Source: Fragilaria crotonensis (lineage: Eukaryota > Bacillariophyta > Fragilariophyceae > Fragilariales > Fragilariaceae). Taken from it: a DNA stretch of 64,000 bases. Where the stretch lies: contig JAKSYS010000170.1 of NCBI GenBank assembly GCA_022925895.1, positions 1-64,000 on the forward strand. The letters run 5' to 3'. Position numbers and translations under genes: made by a program. The notes under the pieces are model-generated. The model searched no databases. It saw nothing but the letters and a program-made list of their open reading frames with translations, and was not told where the DNA came from. Positions 22,170 through 33,675 of this stretch are shown piece by piece (positions within the stretch are counted from its first letter, which is position 1; every line of letters starts with the position of its first letter).

Positions 22170-22776
22170 CCGACGGACATTAAGGGTGATTATTAGATCC
22201 CTTGTTTATGGTAAACCTTGTCGGATCGCTCGGCAGTCGGCAGGCATACCAGATTTGCTCAGAATTGCCGGTGTAGGGGTTGTGATGTTCCCAACATAGG
22301 CTGTTTCCGAAGGTGCTTTATGCACTATTTGTGCGCATCGAACGGGTGACGTGCTGGTGTGTGGCCCGCTCAGCACTCCGGCCTCGAGATAAGTCGGGCT
22401 TCCTCCGAGGAGCAAAACAGACGAAGTAAATGTGGCACTTCACCTGGTGACAGAAACCACATGAAAAATTGGGTTTTGAACTTTGAATGTCCTTGTGATT
22501 CTTAGATAATCGTTGTCAGTCGAGTAATGGTCATGCCAATCAGCCAAATCTGAATCATACTGAAAGGTGCACTTAAGAATGCTCAAGTAGTGATATTATC
22601 CATCGTAACATCTTACTTTCGTTTTCTATACATAATTGCAGAGATTGCATCAAACTCGGAACAATCTCCATTCGTGCAGAAGGCCATAGCCGGACGGCAA
22701 GCAAGCTTCAAGCTGCAATCTTCATTTACCGCAACCAAGTATCGTCGTCGACAAAACAACAATCAACCACACTTTT
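22170..22776. other. Tail-to-tail intergenic region
   Basis: This 607-bp spacer separates the stops of two convergent genes. It shows no protein-like frame and few GTAC motifs. Confidence 0.4.
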
Positions 22777-23579
22777 TCAACCCGCTAGTGGGTTGATTGC
22801 TGATACACCTCCCGGTGCAACTTTCTGGCCTTTCACTTTCCTGGAAACGAAGCTGAAACTCTGCCCAGGCTGCCATCCAGCATCAATAGCCTCCTTCATG
22901 GTGTCAAACGATTTCCACGACGGTAGCTCGACGACTGTGTCGTCAACGTCATCTTGGATTTCATTAACTGTGCCCTTCTTTTCTTGCTACTCGCCTTCTT
23001 CTTTGTTCGAGATGCAACTGGCGGGATAGAAAACGAGATGAATTCCATTTCCTCTCTAGAACCATCAAAGGGACGAATGTTGTTTTGTTGCATGGCTTCG
23101 AGTGTGGTTTCGCGGCAAACCTCGTCCATAGCAAACGCCTTGTAGGTGCCAAGCAACTGAGGAGGTATAGTGCCAGGCCGGAAACCTTGAAAACGCTGCT
23201 TCTTGGCATCAGCTGTGAGCTTTTTGTATACTACCTCGCTGAACTTTCCTAAATCAGCTTCGACCCTGGGATTTGCCAGAAATAAGACGCAATCAAAGCG
23301 TTAGCAAACCCACAGCAGGCAAGGTGAACAATGGATGCCCACGGAAAAACTTCAAACTCACCCATCCACTTGAATGATCCATTCCGTCAACGAATCCCCC
23401 ACCTGTTGGATTTTGCATCCCTTGATCTGACCAGCGTTGTTGGAAACTACATCACCTATCCAATCCCCGCGATCGGCTAGCTTGACTTTCAGACTTTGAT
23501 GATAATGTCCTGTGGAAGGTACAAAACTATAGACTTCACTGCAAAATACGAGGAAGAAAATCCACGGGCTGAGAACCAT
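22777..23579 (-). CDS. Plastid-targeted trigger-factor N-domain-like protein
   Basis: Exon 1 (23579-23362) begins MVLSPWIFFLVFCSEVYSFV, a signal peptide ending in an ASAFAP-like VYSFVPS. A 96-bp GT-AG intron follows, and exon 2 (23265-22777) continues in phase as GVEADLGKFSEVVYKKL, then FQGFRPGTIPPQLLGTYKAF. FRPGTIPP corresponds to the ribosome-binding GFRxGKxP signature of trigger factor. The later FEF/PPIase and C-terminal domains of bacterial trigger factor are missing; the protein ends FDTMKEAIDAGWQPGQSFSF and a short basic tail. One base is lost in the A/G-rich run near 22970. A ribosome-docking chaperone role in the plastid is inferred. It may instead be a diverged RNA-binding protein with the same fold. 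Confidence 0.62.
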
Positions 23580-24035
23580 CGTATTATTAAGTAAGTTTGA
23601 AGTCGGCAATGTCAACAGTCAAAGGCCATGTGGCGGTGTTCTTGTCGGTTGAGCTGCAGAGTGAGAGAAACTGGAGCATGGGGCACGGTTGGACCTTAAC
23701 CATCAATCGGAGCTCAAGCATCACTCTTCAGACGTCAGTGAACTGTGACTGCTCCGCTACGGGGGTATGTGTAGTGTTGTATGCATATGCAGACAGTACC
23801 CGTAACAGGTACTACAAGTACAGTACTTGTACTGTAGTTACTCAAAACTCCAACACGTTCAACATATATATAGAGGCAACAAATTACTGCCGCGTGAAAC
23901 AGAGACAATATGCGGAGTAAAGTATGACATTAACAACCTAGTACGAGACACCAACGCATTAGTCCTACCATTGCATTTCTTAGACCTGATCGGAAAGGAG
24001 AGTCAGAAGTCAGCAGGCAAATATCTACGAGCAGA
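23580..24035. other. Divergent intergenic region upstream of the TF-like and LRR genes
   Basis: 456 bp with a GTAC palindrome cluster at 23800-23835 (about four tetramers) about 200 bp upstream of the LRR start. No gene. Confidence 0.4.
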
Positions 24036-25810
24036 ATGAGATCCATAAAGACGAGATTAGCGTTTTTGACCCTAGCGCTGTCTTGTCCAATTGTCGTCTC
24101 CTCAAATAGTGGTGGCCTTTTGCTCGATTTATCATGTCAACCGCGGTTGTCGACTGAACTTCTTCTTTCGACCATCAGTGATGCTATTTCATCCAACGAT
24201 CATTTGAATCATGTTTCTATCGATTTGTCCTTCTCGGAACTAGGCGACTCCGGGATTGAGGCGTTGGTGACGTCCTCTCTGAATTTAGGAAGGTCTGACG
24301 GTTGCATTGACGACTCGGATGAATCGGATCACCCCTATGGAGCTGCTCGTGTGTTAAAACGGTTACTTGGAGATGAACTGAGTGACGTGAACGGAACTAG
24401 CAGCGAAACGACGGAACAGGTGAGAGGCCAGGAGTTTGCCCTTCGATCACTGGACCTGAGTTGGAACAACTTGCATCCTGGAGAACCTGGGGCGAAGACG
24501 ATGATGCTGGACCTTCGCAAACTGATTGAGGATCCTTCGCGTTGTCCTGAGATACTGCAGCTCAATCGTTGCTCGTTGGGACCTGCGGCGTGCAGGTCGA
24601 TCGGCAAGGGTATTATGAATCGAGGCACGGTCAAGTCCATATCGAAACCCTTATCCCTCCACCTATGCGGAAATCCAGATGTGGGGGACGCTGGGGCTGC
24701 GGCTCTCGCCGCGGCTATTCGAGGTTCCACATCGGATTCTACCATTTTCTCAACGCTCGATCTTTCAGCGTGTGGCATTGGCGACGCCGGAGCTGAAGCG
24801 CTGGCGCTTGCACTGGAGGGTCATCCCGGGTGCATCGAAAGGTTGATCTTGAGCAACAACGCTATTTCAAACTCGGGTGCATCGTCCATAGCTCGTGGGA
24901 TTGCTGATTCCAAAACTCAGATTGAATGGCTTGAGCTTGATAACAATCCGGGTATTAGCAATGTGGGCGCTGTCGCCTTGGCTGATGCCATTGGCATGGG
25001 ATACATTCGCAATCTTTCGCTGAGAAGTTGTGAAGTCAAGGCTGATGGTGCAAAGGCCTTCGGCGATTGCCTCAAGGCCCTAGCAATACAGCAAACTTCG
25101 GCGCAATTCAGCATCGATCTCAGCGGAAACCCGCTTGGGATGCTGAAGAAGAAAAAGAAGGAGAGCCTAAAGAACAAAGCTACCGCGACCACAGCCTCCT
25201 ACATGAACTACATCGGAAAGCAAATTAAGTCCGGGCTTAAAGACGTCGGACTGGATACCATGCTGGGAACCAGCTCAGTAGAAAGCGACGACGACGAGGA
25301 GGAGCGAATGGGTGAGGGAAATGGAAATGACTCATCCGACGAGCCAACACGGTGTGGTGCAAAGGCATTTGCGAGTGCCATTGTACTGAGCGAAGAAGAA
25401 CAACACCGTGATCAGCTTGAAACAACCGCTGTGGCTCACGTGAAGTGCGTTCTCGGTTTGAGACACTGCTTCCTCGACCAGGAGCAGGCGATGCTCTGGC
25501 GGCAACTATTGTGCAAGCTAAGGAACGGTTCGGAATAGATCTTGAAGTGGACGTTGCTCTTAATCATGTTCTGGAAGACAGTATGGTGAGAGCACTAAAC
25601 GGAAGTGACCGAGATGGATTGGAAGATATGGTAGATCGTCATATGGAGACGGTCGAAGCTATTCGCGTCGCTGAAGCACGTGCGTCAAGGGCGTCAGAAG
25701 CAGCAGCTGCTCGAGGTAGATCGTGGGACGACAGCGAGAGAAACGATTACGATGGCTCTTATTATCCAGATGATTATGACAATGAAGACGACGATGATGG
25801 TCATTATTAA
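24036..25810 (+). CDS. Secreted leucine-rich-repeat (RNI-type) protein
   Basis: The N-terminus MRSIKTRLAFLTLALSCPIV is a signal peptide. Ribonuclease-inhibitor-type LRRs fill about residues 60-370, shown by repeated units such as LDLSACGIGDAGAEALALAL, LILSNNAISNSGASSIARGI and LELDNNPGISNVGAVALADA (LxLxxNxIxxxGaxxLa). A charged linker with SSVESDDDEEERMGEG follows, then another LRR-like piece and a helical C-terminus with Ala/Arg-rich coil (VAEARASRASEAAAARG). The end is very acidic (Asp/Tyr-rich). One lost G near 25481 (CAGGAG to CAGGGAG restores GAGDALAATIVQAKERFGID) splits the frame. RNI repeats are protein-binding platforms; the partner is unknown. The stop is 37 bp before the end of the convergent CIA30 gene. 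Confidence 0.75.
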
Positions 25811-25849
25811 ATCGATAAATCCTCTAAGCGCTTAGAGATGTAATTCTTG

Positions 25850-27250
25850 TTATACATCGATTTCACGAACTGGATCGTACGTAGACTTGCGACGCTTTGA
25901 CACACCGAGCAACACCAGTGCGACAAGTATGGCAACCACCACTCCACCGAGAAGTGCACGTGCAAACGGCACACTGACTGCACCTTCTGAACGACTTGTG
26001 CTTAGTTGAGGGACGAAATCCGTCTTCGCGGTGGATCCGCATCCAACTGCGCTAATGGACTTGATGATGAGCGTGACATTACCCGCTACTCCTTCTCCCC
26101 ATATGGATATTGTCTTCATATTGCTCAGTGTCTCGACATCAGGACAGTAAGTTGCGTCTTCGGTACAAGATACGATCTGATCGCCTGTCGCGTCATCCCA
26201 GTGAGAACTGAAGTCCTTGAATGGGACAACGACTTCATCAAATGCTCCAAGCGGAGCTTCGAAGTTGGCCTTGAAACCGCTGGCGTGGTGAGCATTCGGT
26301 AAGCGAAGGGTTCCAAAACTGACTCGGTAACCGTGATATTCCTCCCTCGCCATAAGAACGAGTTTCAGTGCAGTGCAGGACGAAACGTCAGGGAATGCTC
26401 CGCCGGACGCTCTCATTGTAATGAAACCAGGAGCCTGGAGGAATGGAACAATCGCAACCTTGCCGTCAAACGAAGCCACTCCATCATGAAATGACACCGT
26501 ACCTGAGGATTCACCGCCCATGACAGGATCGTTTAAGCAGCTCCACTGATGTTGTATGTTGTCAAAGGATTCTATGTCGATCTCGTCATTTACTACAGAG
26601 ACTTCCAGCGCGTCAGTGGCAGTCCCTTGCGTGGGCTCTTCACATCCAACAGCCTTGATGACGAGAATCTCCAAGTGCACTTCTCCGGCCACTCCTTCGC
26701 CCCAAATGGACATGGTTTTCAAGTTTTGGAGGGCACCGACGGTGGGACAGTATTGCTTGTCATCCTTGCAAGATACAATTTGATCACCGGTTGCGTCGTC
26801 CCACCGTGCACTGAAATCAGTAAACGGGATATCCACCTCACCAAAGTCATTCCCGACTGGTGGATTGAAATTCGTCTTGTATCCAAATGCAAATCGGCCT
26901 CCCGGTACATGGACGTTTCCAAAACTAAACCGATACCCGGAGTAGTCTTGACGTGAGCGCAAGGTAAGTTTCAATCCAACGCATGATGATACATCTGGAT
27001 AAACTCCACCATTGGTTTCCATCGTGATGAACCCAGGAGCTTGCAAGAACGGCACGTTCACAACTTCACCGTCAAAGATTCCAACGCCATCCTCAATGGA
27101 AACGGATCCGTGAGACTTGCCTCCCATCACTGGATCATTTTTAGCTCTCCACGAATGAGTTGATTGACGGAAGTCTTCTATCACAATCTCGGCTGCATAT
27201 CCTGAAACGAACATGAGACTCAAAAGAGCCAGGGAATTTGAATGAATCAT
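25850..27250 (-). CDS. Type I membrane protein with two tandem CIA30-like domains
   Basis: An intact 466-residue frame. MIHSNSLALLSLMFVSGYAA is a signal peptide. Two domains of about 190 residues repeat the same landmarks: RAKNDPVMGGKSHGSV and SCLNDPVMGGESSGTV; DGEVVNVPFLQAPGFITM and DGKVAIVPFLQAPGFITM; WDDATGDQIVSC in both; and MSIWGEGVAGEVHLEI and ISIWGEGVAGNVTLII. W-xx-NDPVMGG-S is the CIA30 (galactose-binding-like) signature. One transmembrane helix (LLGGVVVAILVALVLLGV) and a basic cytosolic tail (KRRKSTYDPVREIDV) follow. CIA30 proteins are known as complex I assembly factors, but secretion and a membrane anchor suggest a different role, perhaps glycan or ligand binding at an endomembrane or cell surface. 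Paired Cys near each domain end (about EQ/KDDKQYC, EDATYC) may form disulfides. Confidence 0.82.
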   Translation of the reverse strand: MIHSNSLALLSLMFVSGYAAEIVIEDFRQSTHSWRAKNDPVMGGKSHGSVSIEDGVGIFDGEVVNVPFLQAPGFITMETNGGVYPDVSSCVGLKLTLRSRQDYSGYRFSFGNVHVPGGRFAFGYKTNFNPPVGNDFGEVDIPFTDFSARWDDATGDQIVSCKDDKQYCPTVGALQNLKTMSIWGEGVAGEVHLEILVIKAVGCEEPTQGTATDALEVSVVNDEIDIESFDNIQHQWSCLNDPVMGGESSGTVSFHDGVASFDGKVAIVPFLQAPGFITMRASGGAFPDVSSCTALKLVLMAREEYHGYRVSFGTLRLPNAHHASGFKANFEAPLGAFDEVVVPFKDFSSHWDDATGDQIVSCTEDATYCPDVETLSNMKTISIWGEGVAGNVTLIIKSISAVGCGSTAKTDFVPQLSTSRSEGAVSVPFARALLGGVVVAILVALVLLGVSKRRKSTYDPVREIDV

Positions 27251-27766
27251 TGCTGATACTTCACAAAAAAAAACTGTATGAGGTTTGTGATGAAGGAGTA
27301 TGAAGTATGATATATATCAATCGAGAACGAGTCAGTTCCCGGTCTCAATTTTTGTTGTGTGGTGAAATATGAAATATCCTCTTGTAGTCAGAGCGATAAT
27401 TGAAGATTCTACTGTAGATTCATCGTACGATGGTGCTGTATAGATACAGTGGTACTTGCACTACTACTACTGTACCTTATCTCGGATTCCTAATGACATG
27501 AACATCACACTCCGTCGTCGAATACAGTGATACTGGTATGATGGTGTAGCCATAGTTTGGAAGCAACACCCTTCTCCCAAGGACAAATAATTCTGGGGGA
27601 GGGCATTGAGGCTTAATAGTGGACGAAGTGCAGGAAGGTGCCGAGGGAATGCATGCAAATTCAGCCTCCTATAGTGATGCACATGAATTCATTAGTTTTC
27701 AAACATATGCACTGTAGCATATATTACGCTATATTGTTGACTAGTAAACTTCCAACTATTCCGATA
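27251..27766. other. Intergenic region, no supported gene
   Basis: 516 bp between the upstream end of the CIA30 gene and the 3' end of the sugar-transporter gene. AT-rich in places (27295-27330), with CTACTACTACTG and short GTAC motifs near 27450. Confidence 0.4.
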
Positions 27767-29736
27767 TTAAGCCATGGTTCCGGTTACTTCAGCATCTCTC
27801 AGCTTCTCGGGCGGGGTTTCTCTCACCTTGATGGGCTCAAAGTGGGGTGCATTTTTCTGCGCGAGCGCAACTGCTTCGCGTTCTCTGATGATTCGAGCCT
27901 CCGCATCCAGAATTTTGTTATCACCGGTAATCTCCGCGAAGTAAATCGACATATCTTCCAAAGAACGTCCCTTGGTTTCAGGAAGATAGAGGTACACGAA
28001 GACGAGGATCAAGATGCACACGCAAGCCAGGAGCAAGAAGAAACCAGCCCACGACATGGCGTTTGCGGTCGACAGAAAGGTGGAGGACATTAATGTTGCT
28101 GTCATTCGGTTCATAAATGTCGCTATCGACATGGCCTTTGCGCGAATGCAGTTTGCAAAGATTTCGGATGGAATGAGCCAAGCTCCAGGACCCAATCCGA
28201 GACTGAAGAATGCCAGGTAAGTGCCCAAACCAAGGATAGTGAGCACGGCGGAATTTGAATTACCAACGAAGTTCACAGAAAGAAAGATCAGTGCTAGTGC
28301 CATCCCGCAGAGTGAGATAAAGAGCAAAGGTCGGCGACCCCTTCTATCGAACAATTTTCCGCCGATGATAATGAACACCAGTTTGATAAAACCAAGGAAC
28401 ATGAGGATTCCCATCTGCGCTGGACGACTGTCAATACCTGACTCCCGTAAAATGTAGACCAGAAAGTACTGGATAGCATCGATACCAACAGCTTGTTGAG
28501 CGACTGCAATACCGATACCAACCACGAGCATACGCCGAAAGGATGGAGTGGGAAATAAAATCACATCCCATCCCATAGTTTTTCCGGCTACGGCTTCGCG
28601 CTCGATTGCCTCTTTCATGTCAAGAAGGATCGGAGTCACGTCATAACCTGTCACCAACACGCATAAGCACTAGTGGTTTCGAAAACCGACAAATCCGTTC
28701 CGTAATGACGACTTACCATCCCCGTACACCTTCTGCAAAACTTGAACAGCCTTATCTTCCTTTCCTTGACTAACCATCCACCGGGGCGACTCCACCATTA
28801 CACACTTTGCCAAAAAGATCATTAGCACGGGTTGAATCACTCCCATGCCAAACATTAAACGCCAGGAAATGTCGTCACTGAGGCCACCGAAGATAAGACC
28901 AGAACTGAATCCTAGAAGAATCCCAACGTTGATTGCAATTTCGGACCAGGTGACCAATTCACCGCGACGCGACGCCGGAGTAATTTCCGCAATGTAAAGC
29001 GGATCCAGCTAGATCAAGCGGGATTTCGAGGAAGAGAGTCAGCCCAAGACTATAGGTTGGAAATGTGGTGACAGCAACTCTCATTTTGAAAAACGTACCG
29101 CTAGGCCAAAGCCAACTCCGAGTCCGACGAAGACGCGGCCGACTATAAGAGCATAGAAGCTATGCGACACGGCGATGATCACAGTACCGCAGATGACGTG
29201 AATTGCAGCAACCTGGGGTCTGATTGGTGAGATGCATGGTAATATTCGTGTGTTGATAATCGCCGGTGCCAACTGCGAATGCATTGCAACCAGGAATCAG
29301 CACTTACAGCAAAAGCGTGGCGGCGACCGAAACGATCCGAGATGGCATATGCAAATATGGCACCAACCATCGCAAAGAAATTGATCGACCCGAAGAACAA
29401 TTCGAGCTCAACTTCGGATAGACTTAAATCTTGCTGCATGATAGGTCCAGCACTAGTGTTGACACCAATGTCGTAGCCGAGATTGCAAGAATTCAGTGCT
29501 GCGCATAGAACCCAAACATACACCTGGGATGACATTTGAACTGGAACTTCTCCAAAGTCACCGTGGTGTTCACCAGGGTGCGATTGATATAGCTTGGGGG
29601 TATCAGGTATGGGCGTTTCATTCTCTCGTTCGTAGTCAAAGTCGAGTTCTGGTCCGATGACCGGGACCCTTTCATCCGAAAGCGAATAACCATCGGCTAT
29701 AGTAGCTGGGTTGGGGCCACTCTTGGGGAACGTCAT
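27767..29736 (-). CDS. MFS sugar/polyol:H+ symporter
   Basis: Four exons (29736-29308, 29212-29099, 29008-28717, 28647-27767) with GT-AG introns of 95, 90 and 69 bp join into one clean frame of about 570 residues. Sugar-porter marks are present: AISDRFGRRHAF after TM2, VGRVFVGLGVGFGLA in TM4, YIAEITPASRRGELVT, VESPRWMVSQGKEDKA, QQAVGIDAIQYFLVYIL in TM7, GGKLFDRRGRRPLL, and LYLPETKGRSLEDM after TM12. The cytosolic N-terminus is acidic and Pro-rich; an in-frame Met-less extension runs to 29817. The motif set is typical of inositol/glucose-type symporters in the plasma or vacuolar membrane, and substrate cannot be told from sequence. Unlike many neighbours this gene has no frame breaks. Confidence 0.88.
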
Positions 29737-30843
29737 CCGTACTCTTGGGATTCTGACAGGCGCGTACGATGCTGGATAGGAAGAAATGGGGCAATGTGCT
29801 AACAAATCAATCAACAATCAACGAAGTCAGCTCAACCGTTCTAAGCGAAGGTAGACTTGTACCAATTGTACTCGTACTCCGGTGTACTGAAGTACCTGCT
29901 GGTAGGATGGCAGATTTGCTAGTAGGATATGAGAATACTATGCATACTCCTCGTGGAGTACTTCGCAGCTAATACTATGTCATACTACTCGTCCTGTACA
30001 GTGTACATCGTACTGACTGTCACGCAGAGCAAGACACTTTGTCATTAGGCGACGAAGATACTACCAGGTATCACATCAAAATGGACATGAAACTGGCATT
30101 TGACGTGTCTGCTGTCATTTTGAATGAGCCAATCGAGGAGTTATGTCTCTTGATCGAGTGCACGCATGGACCTGCGACGCAACGGTATTTCTTGATACAG
30201 TATGTCGTTCTCCAGTACTGGAGTAATCCGAGTAGTCCAGAATTCGTTGTAAAGTATGGGCGACGATTTCTGCCCCGTACACAACATCGTACTACTTGTA
30301 CCTGGTACCACACAGTCGTAAGTCGTAATGCTTTGGAGTTTTACTTACATCTACAATCTACACTCGAAGTACAACATACTGTACAAGTATGCAAGTACAG
30401 TATGACATCGACATATTTGACAAATTCAGATTTGAACCCTCGATTCCAAAATCCTGCAAGATGCAGAAATTCCAGCTTTCATTCAGAGAACATCTGATTT
30501 TTACTTGGCGTACCCATTCCTTTTCGTTTTAATTGCAGTACCATACTGCAGTACTGCAAATAGTACTCGCAGTTCGGCATGTCTGACGAAGAGTGTGTCG
30601 AATGATGACGAAATTAGTGTCTCAGTTGATCGGATCTACACTATCTTCCTTTATATCGGTTCTTTCGTCACCGTGATGCACACAATCTATGGCGCTGATG
30701 CAGTCTTCTCTTTGGATTTCGGATCTTTGCTCCGCTGAGGAATTAGAAAACACAACTCCAGACTCCAGTCCAACCAAGGCTGCCAAGTGAGCGCTATACA
30801 GACTGTCATTCCGGCCGTTTTCGACAGACATCTCCCCTTCAAC
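29737..30843. other. Divergent intergenic region between two MFS transporters, GTAC-rich
   Basis: 1.1 kb with repeated GTAC tetramers at 29855-30010, 30210-30400 and 30540-30570. Short frames here are low in protein-like features. Confidence 0.45.
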
Positions 30844-32396
30844 ATGCTCCATTCCGACGGTCCATCGCGATCACTTCTTGTCCTCGTAGCATGTGCTCAA
30901 ACCGTGTTATGCGCCGGAATCATCTTCGGATGGGCTAGCATCGCAGGAACTCTCTTGGTTGCCCCTTTCGAAGAGGGTGGTGCGAATCTAACGATCGACG
31001 AGACTACCTCCATTTTTTCTGTCGCGGCGTGCACGTCTTCTTTATCATGTCTTCTTCTGGGGTATGTCCTCGATTCGCGAGGACCCCGGATATGCTCGTT
31101 GGTAGCGCATTTTTTCGTGGCAGTTGGATGCTATTCATTCGCATCTGCAACATCATATGGAGGATTTCTGATCGGAGCCAGCCTCATGGCTTTCGGAGGG
31201 CCCGGGATACAAACGGCGGTTATTCATATTGCGAACCTATTTCCGGACCAGAAATTCACCGTCATGTCTTGCATATCTGGAAGCGTCTCATTGAGCTTTG
31301 CCATTTTACCACTCTTCGACCTCCTATGGGGTCGTTATGGTGTTGGATTCCGAGTAATGTTTCGCTCCTACGTGTTTGCAATTGCGCTATCAGCACTGAC
31401 AGCGCAGCTTTTGTGGCCGGACATGCCGTACGAAGAAGACACAGATAAAGGGCAGACAACGCACGACTCTCGAAGACCATATCCACCACCAACCCCAGAG
31501 CAAGCTTTCGTTGACGCAGCTGCTCATACGCATCTAGTTGAAGCACCACTCGGTTCATATCTTCGTTCAAACTCAAGGCATCAAATGGTCGACACCTCTC
31601 CTACCGTCAATCAGTGGTTTCGATGCTTGCCGGAAACTACGCTTCCTTGAGCCTCAAGGATCAACCATTTTGGTGCCAACTGTGCAGCGGTGTCTATGCG
31701 CGGATGCTGCTAGTCTTTTGTTGCACATTTTTTATGACTAACTTTTATGTGGCATCTTTGCCGACAGAGCTGGCTGATTTGAATCATTTTTCACCTGAGG
31801 CTCAACATGGAATTGCTCGCACCTTCACTCTGATCTCCTCGATTGGTGTCCTAGCGGCATTTCTGATTGGTTGGCTGATGGATAAGGCAGGCCTGGTTAC
31901 TTGCACCACCTTGACGATTGTCATGGGACAACTTCATATGCTGATCATCATCTTCTGTAACGACAACCCTACGGCCATGGTTGTTGGATTTTTTGTCTAT
32001 ACCCTGTTTCGGCAGTTTTTGTTCCCTGTCTACATCGCATGTCTATCCTCACGCTTGGGGTTCAAGTACTTCGGGATTCTTAATGGACTGGGCTTTGCAG
32101 TCTCAGGAGTGACACAGCTCTTCATTGCGGCGTTGGTGCGGACTGTCAAAGGAACATGCTACATTGCCGCTGCAGAAGGGTGCTATCAAGGCTCTTGGAA
32201 AGAGCTGCATATCGCCCAATTGTGCCTGTTGTCGGCACTACTGGCTGTTCCCATCACGGATGCTTACCTTGGCAGTCATACAAAACTTCCTGCGTCGCCA
32301 GAGGAATTTAGGTTGCTGGTGCAACAAGATGACTACGCTTCTGTCCACCAACATGCTGCGCCTGCAAGTGAATACGACGAAGGCATTCTGATATAG
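30844..32396 (+). CDS. MFS transporter, SLC43/FMP42-like
   Basis: Start Met at 30844 precedes SRSLLVLVACAQTVLCAGII. An in-frame GTG-opened extension from 30787 is also open. TM1-6 include GYVLDSRGPRICSLV (motif A-like, D-S-RGPR), GGFLIGASLMAFGGPGIQTA and LWGRYGVGFRVMF. A long polar loop with YPPPTPEQAF follows, then LSLKDQPFWCQLCSGVYARM, typical of the central loop/TM7 of SLC43-type carriers, GWLMDKAGLVT, YTLFRQFLFPVYIACLSSRL and FKYFGILNGLGFAVSGVTQL. SLC43 members carry neutral amino acids; fungal relatives are less defined, so the substrate is open. One frame change near 31618 lies in the central loop just before LAGNYASLSLK. Confidence 0.78.
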
Positions 32397-33166
32397 AGCA
32401 TATTCTACTCGTTTGAACCTGGAGATCGAACGGACACAAGTACCTCTTGGGCAGCAGTCAACTTTCGGAATCATGTGTGTGGCACAGTATAGCAAGGTTG
32501 TGGGATAGGTGCTCGACGGGCATTATCGGGGTCTCAATGCACAAAGTTAGACTTCTATCTTACAGATCTATTCTGTCAACACGAGCACGATATGCTTGGG
32601 TTTGTGGACTTCAGCACTTTCATCGGGAGATGACAGATAAACAAAGCCGAACGTGGCGTCGACGGCGCTCGAATTACGGGAAGATTGTCTCTAGAGTCTA
32701 GCTAGAGACATAGATCCTACATGTAAGATGACCTCGGATGGCCAATCGGTAGACGCATTAGACGAATGAAACCCAGATAACTCACGACTAGGATTACCAA
32801 CACGTGTGCTATTAAAAGCCAAGCATGGAGAATGGATTATTCCAGCCTAAGGCGTACAGATCAATTCGGTTTGTTTGGCTAAGTTGGCAAGAGCGATAGA
32901 ACCACTGCCATGAAGTCGCACGCATCGGATGCGAGGAGTTGTTTCTACTCTCTACTAGCGACATGTGGGTTTTTTCTACCACTCTATTATGAGATTTGTC
33001 GATTTGTCCCACTGTATTCGTACAGTACCAGTACCTTGTTTTCAAAGGTTGGTCACAAACCCATACTTGGCAACTCTACTGGAGTACTACTCAGTACACA
33101 GGCACTGGAGCATGGTAGCCACAGTAGCTCCGTTGTAATCGGAGTAGACATATCTTGTATGCATAG
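32397..33166. other. Intergenic region left of the copia element
   Basis: 770 bp without a supported gene. A short imperfect palindrome around TCTCTAGAGTCTAGCTAGAG lies at 32688-32708, and GTAC tetramers at 33020-33100. This is the target region of the retroelement insertion. Confidence 0.4.
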
Positions 33167-33172
33167 AGTGGG
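33167..33172. repeat. Target-site duplication AGTGGG, left copy
   Basis: AGTGGG directly before the left LTR is repeated directly after the right LTR at 39239-39244. A 6-bp duplication is one more than the 5 bp usual for copia elements; the first A could be chance, but a 5-bp reading does not match. Confidence 0.75.
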
Positions 33173-33675
33173 TGTTGAGAATCCCAGATATCGTGAGCGC
33201 GGTACCACAGTACTTGCTCTGGTTATGGGGTGATAACTGCGGTTGTCAGGCCTTGACAAAATCAGCAAAGTAAAAGTTATGAGTTTAGGTTCTAACTAAA
33301 CTCCTCTTCCAGGTTCCCTTCTCTGTCTCTCCAGAACCTTCTTCTGTCTTCTTCCTTCCTTGTGTCTCCTTCTTGTTCTTCCCAGTTCTTTTATAGTGGA
33401 CTTCTGTCCAATCTCCTACATGTTTAATGTTCTTCATTGACTTTCCATAGTTTTCGTCCTCCGATGGAATCTTGGTTTGTTGGACTCTTTGGAAATCCGT
33501 AGTTCGATTAATTTCGAATTCTTTATCCCAGTTCAGTCGTGCGTTCAATTCCGAGTTCACGTCTGACTCGAATCTGACATTCCGTCCAAACGTCGAATCT
33601 CTCTCGGCTTCGCCAACGACAGTATTTACTGTCTCACCGGTACTGGACTTATCCAGTAGCCTACTATCCTCGACA
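33173..33675 (-). repeat. LTR of the copia element (3' LTR in element orientation)
   Basis: 503 bp, TGTTGAG at the left end and CTCGACA at the right end, giving imperfect terminal inverted repeats. The last part of the pol frame runs into it. Confidence 0.9.

Noticed and set aside
29279-29476. Plus-strand open frame across sugar-transporter exons 1
   Set aside because: It crosses the mapped intron and lies opposite a strongly conserved membrane domain.
32731-32800. tRNA-Leu-like D-arm (TGGCCAATCGGTAGACGC)
   Set aside because: The D-arm-like string has no matching acceptor stem, anticodon stem or TTC-loop downstream, so it is chance similarity or an old fragment.
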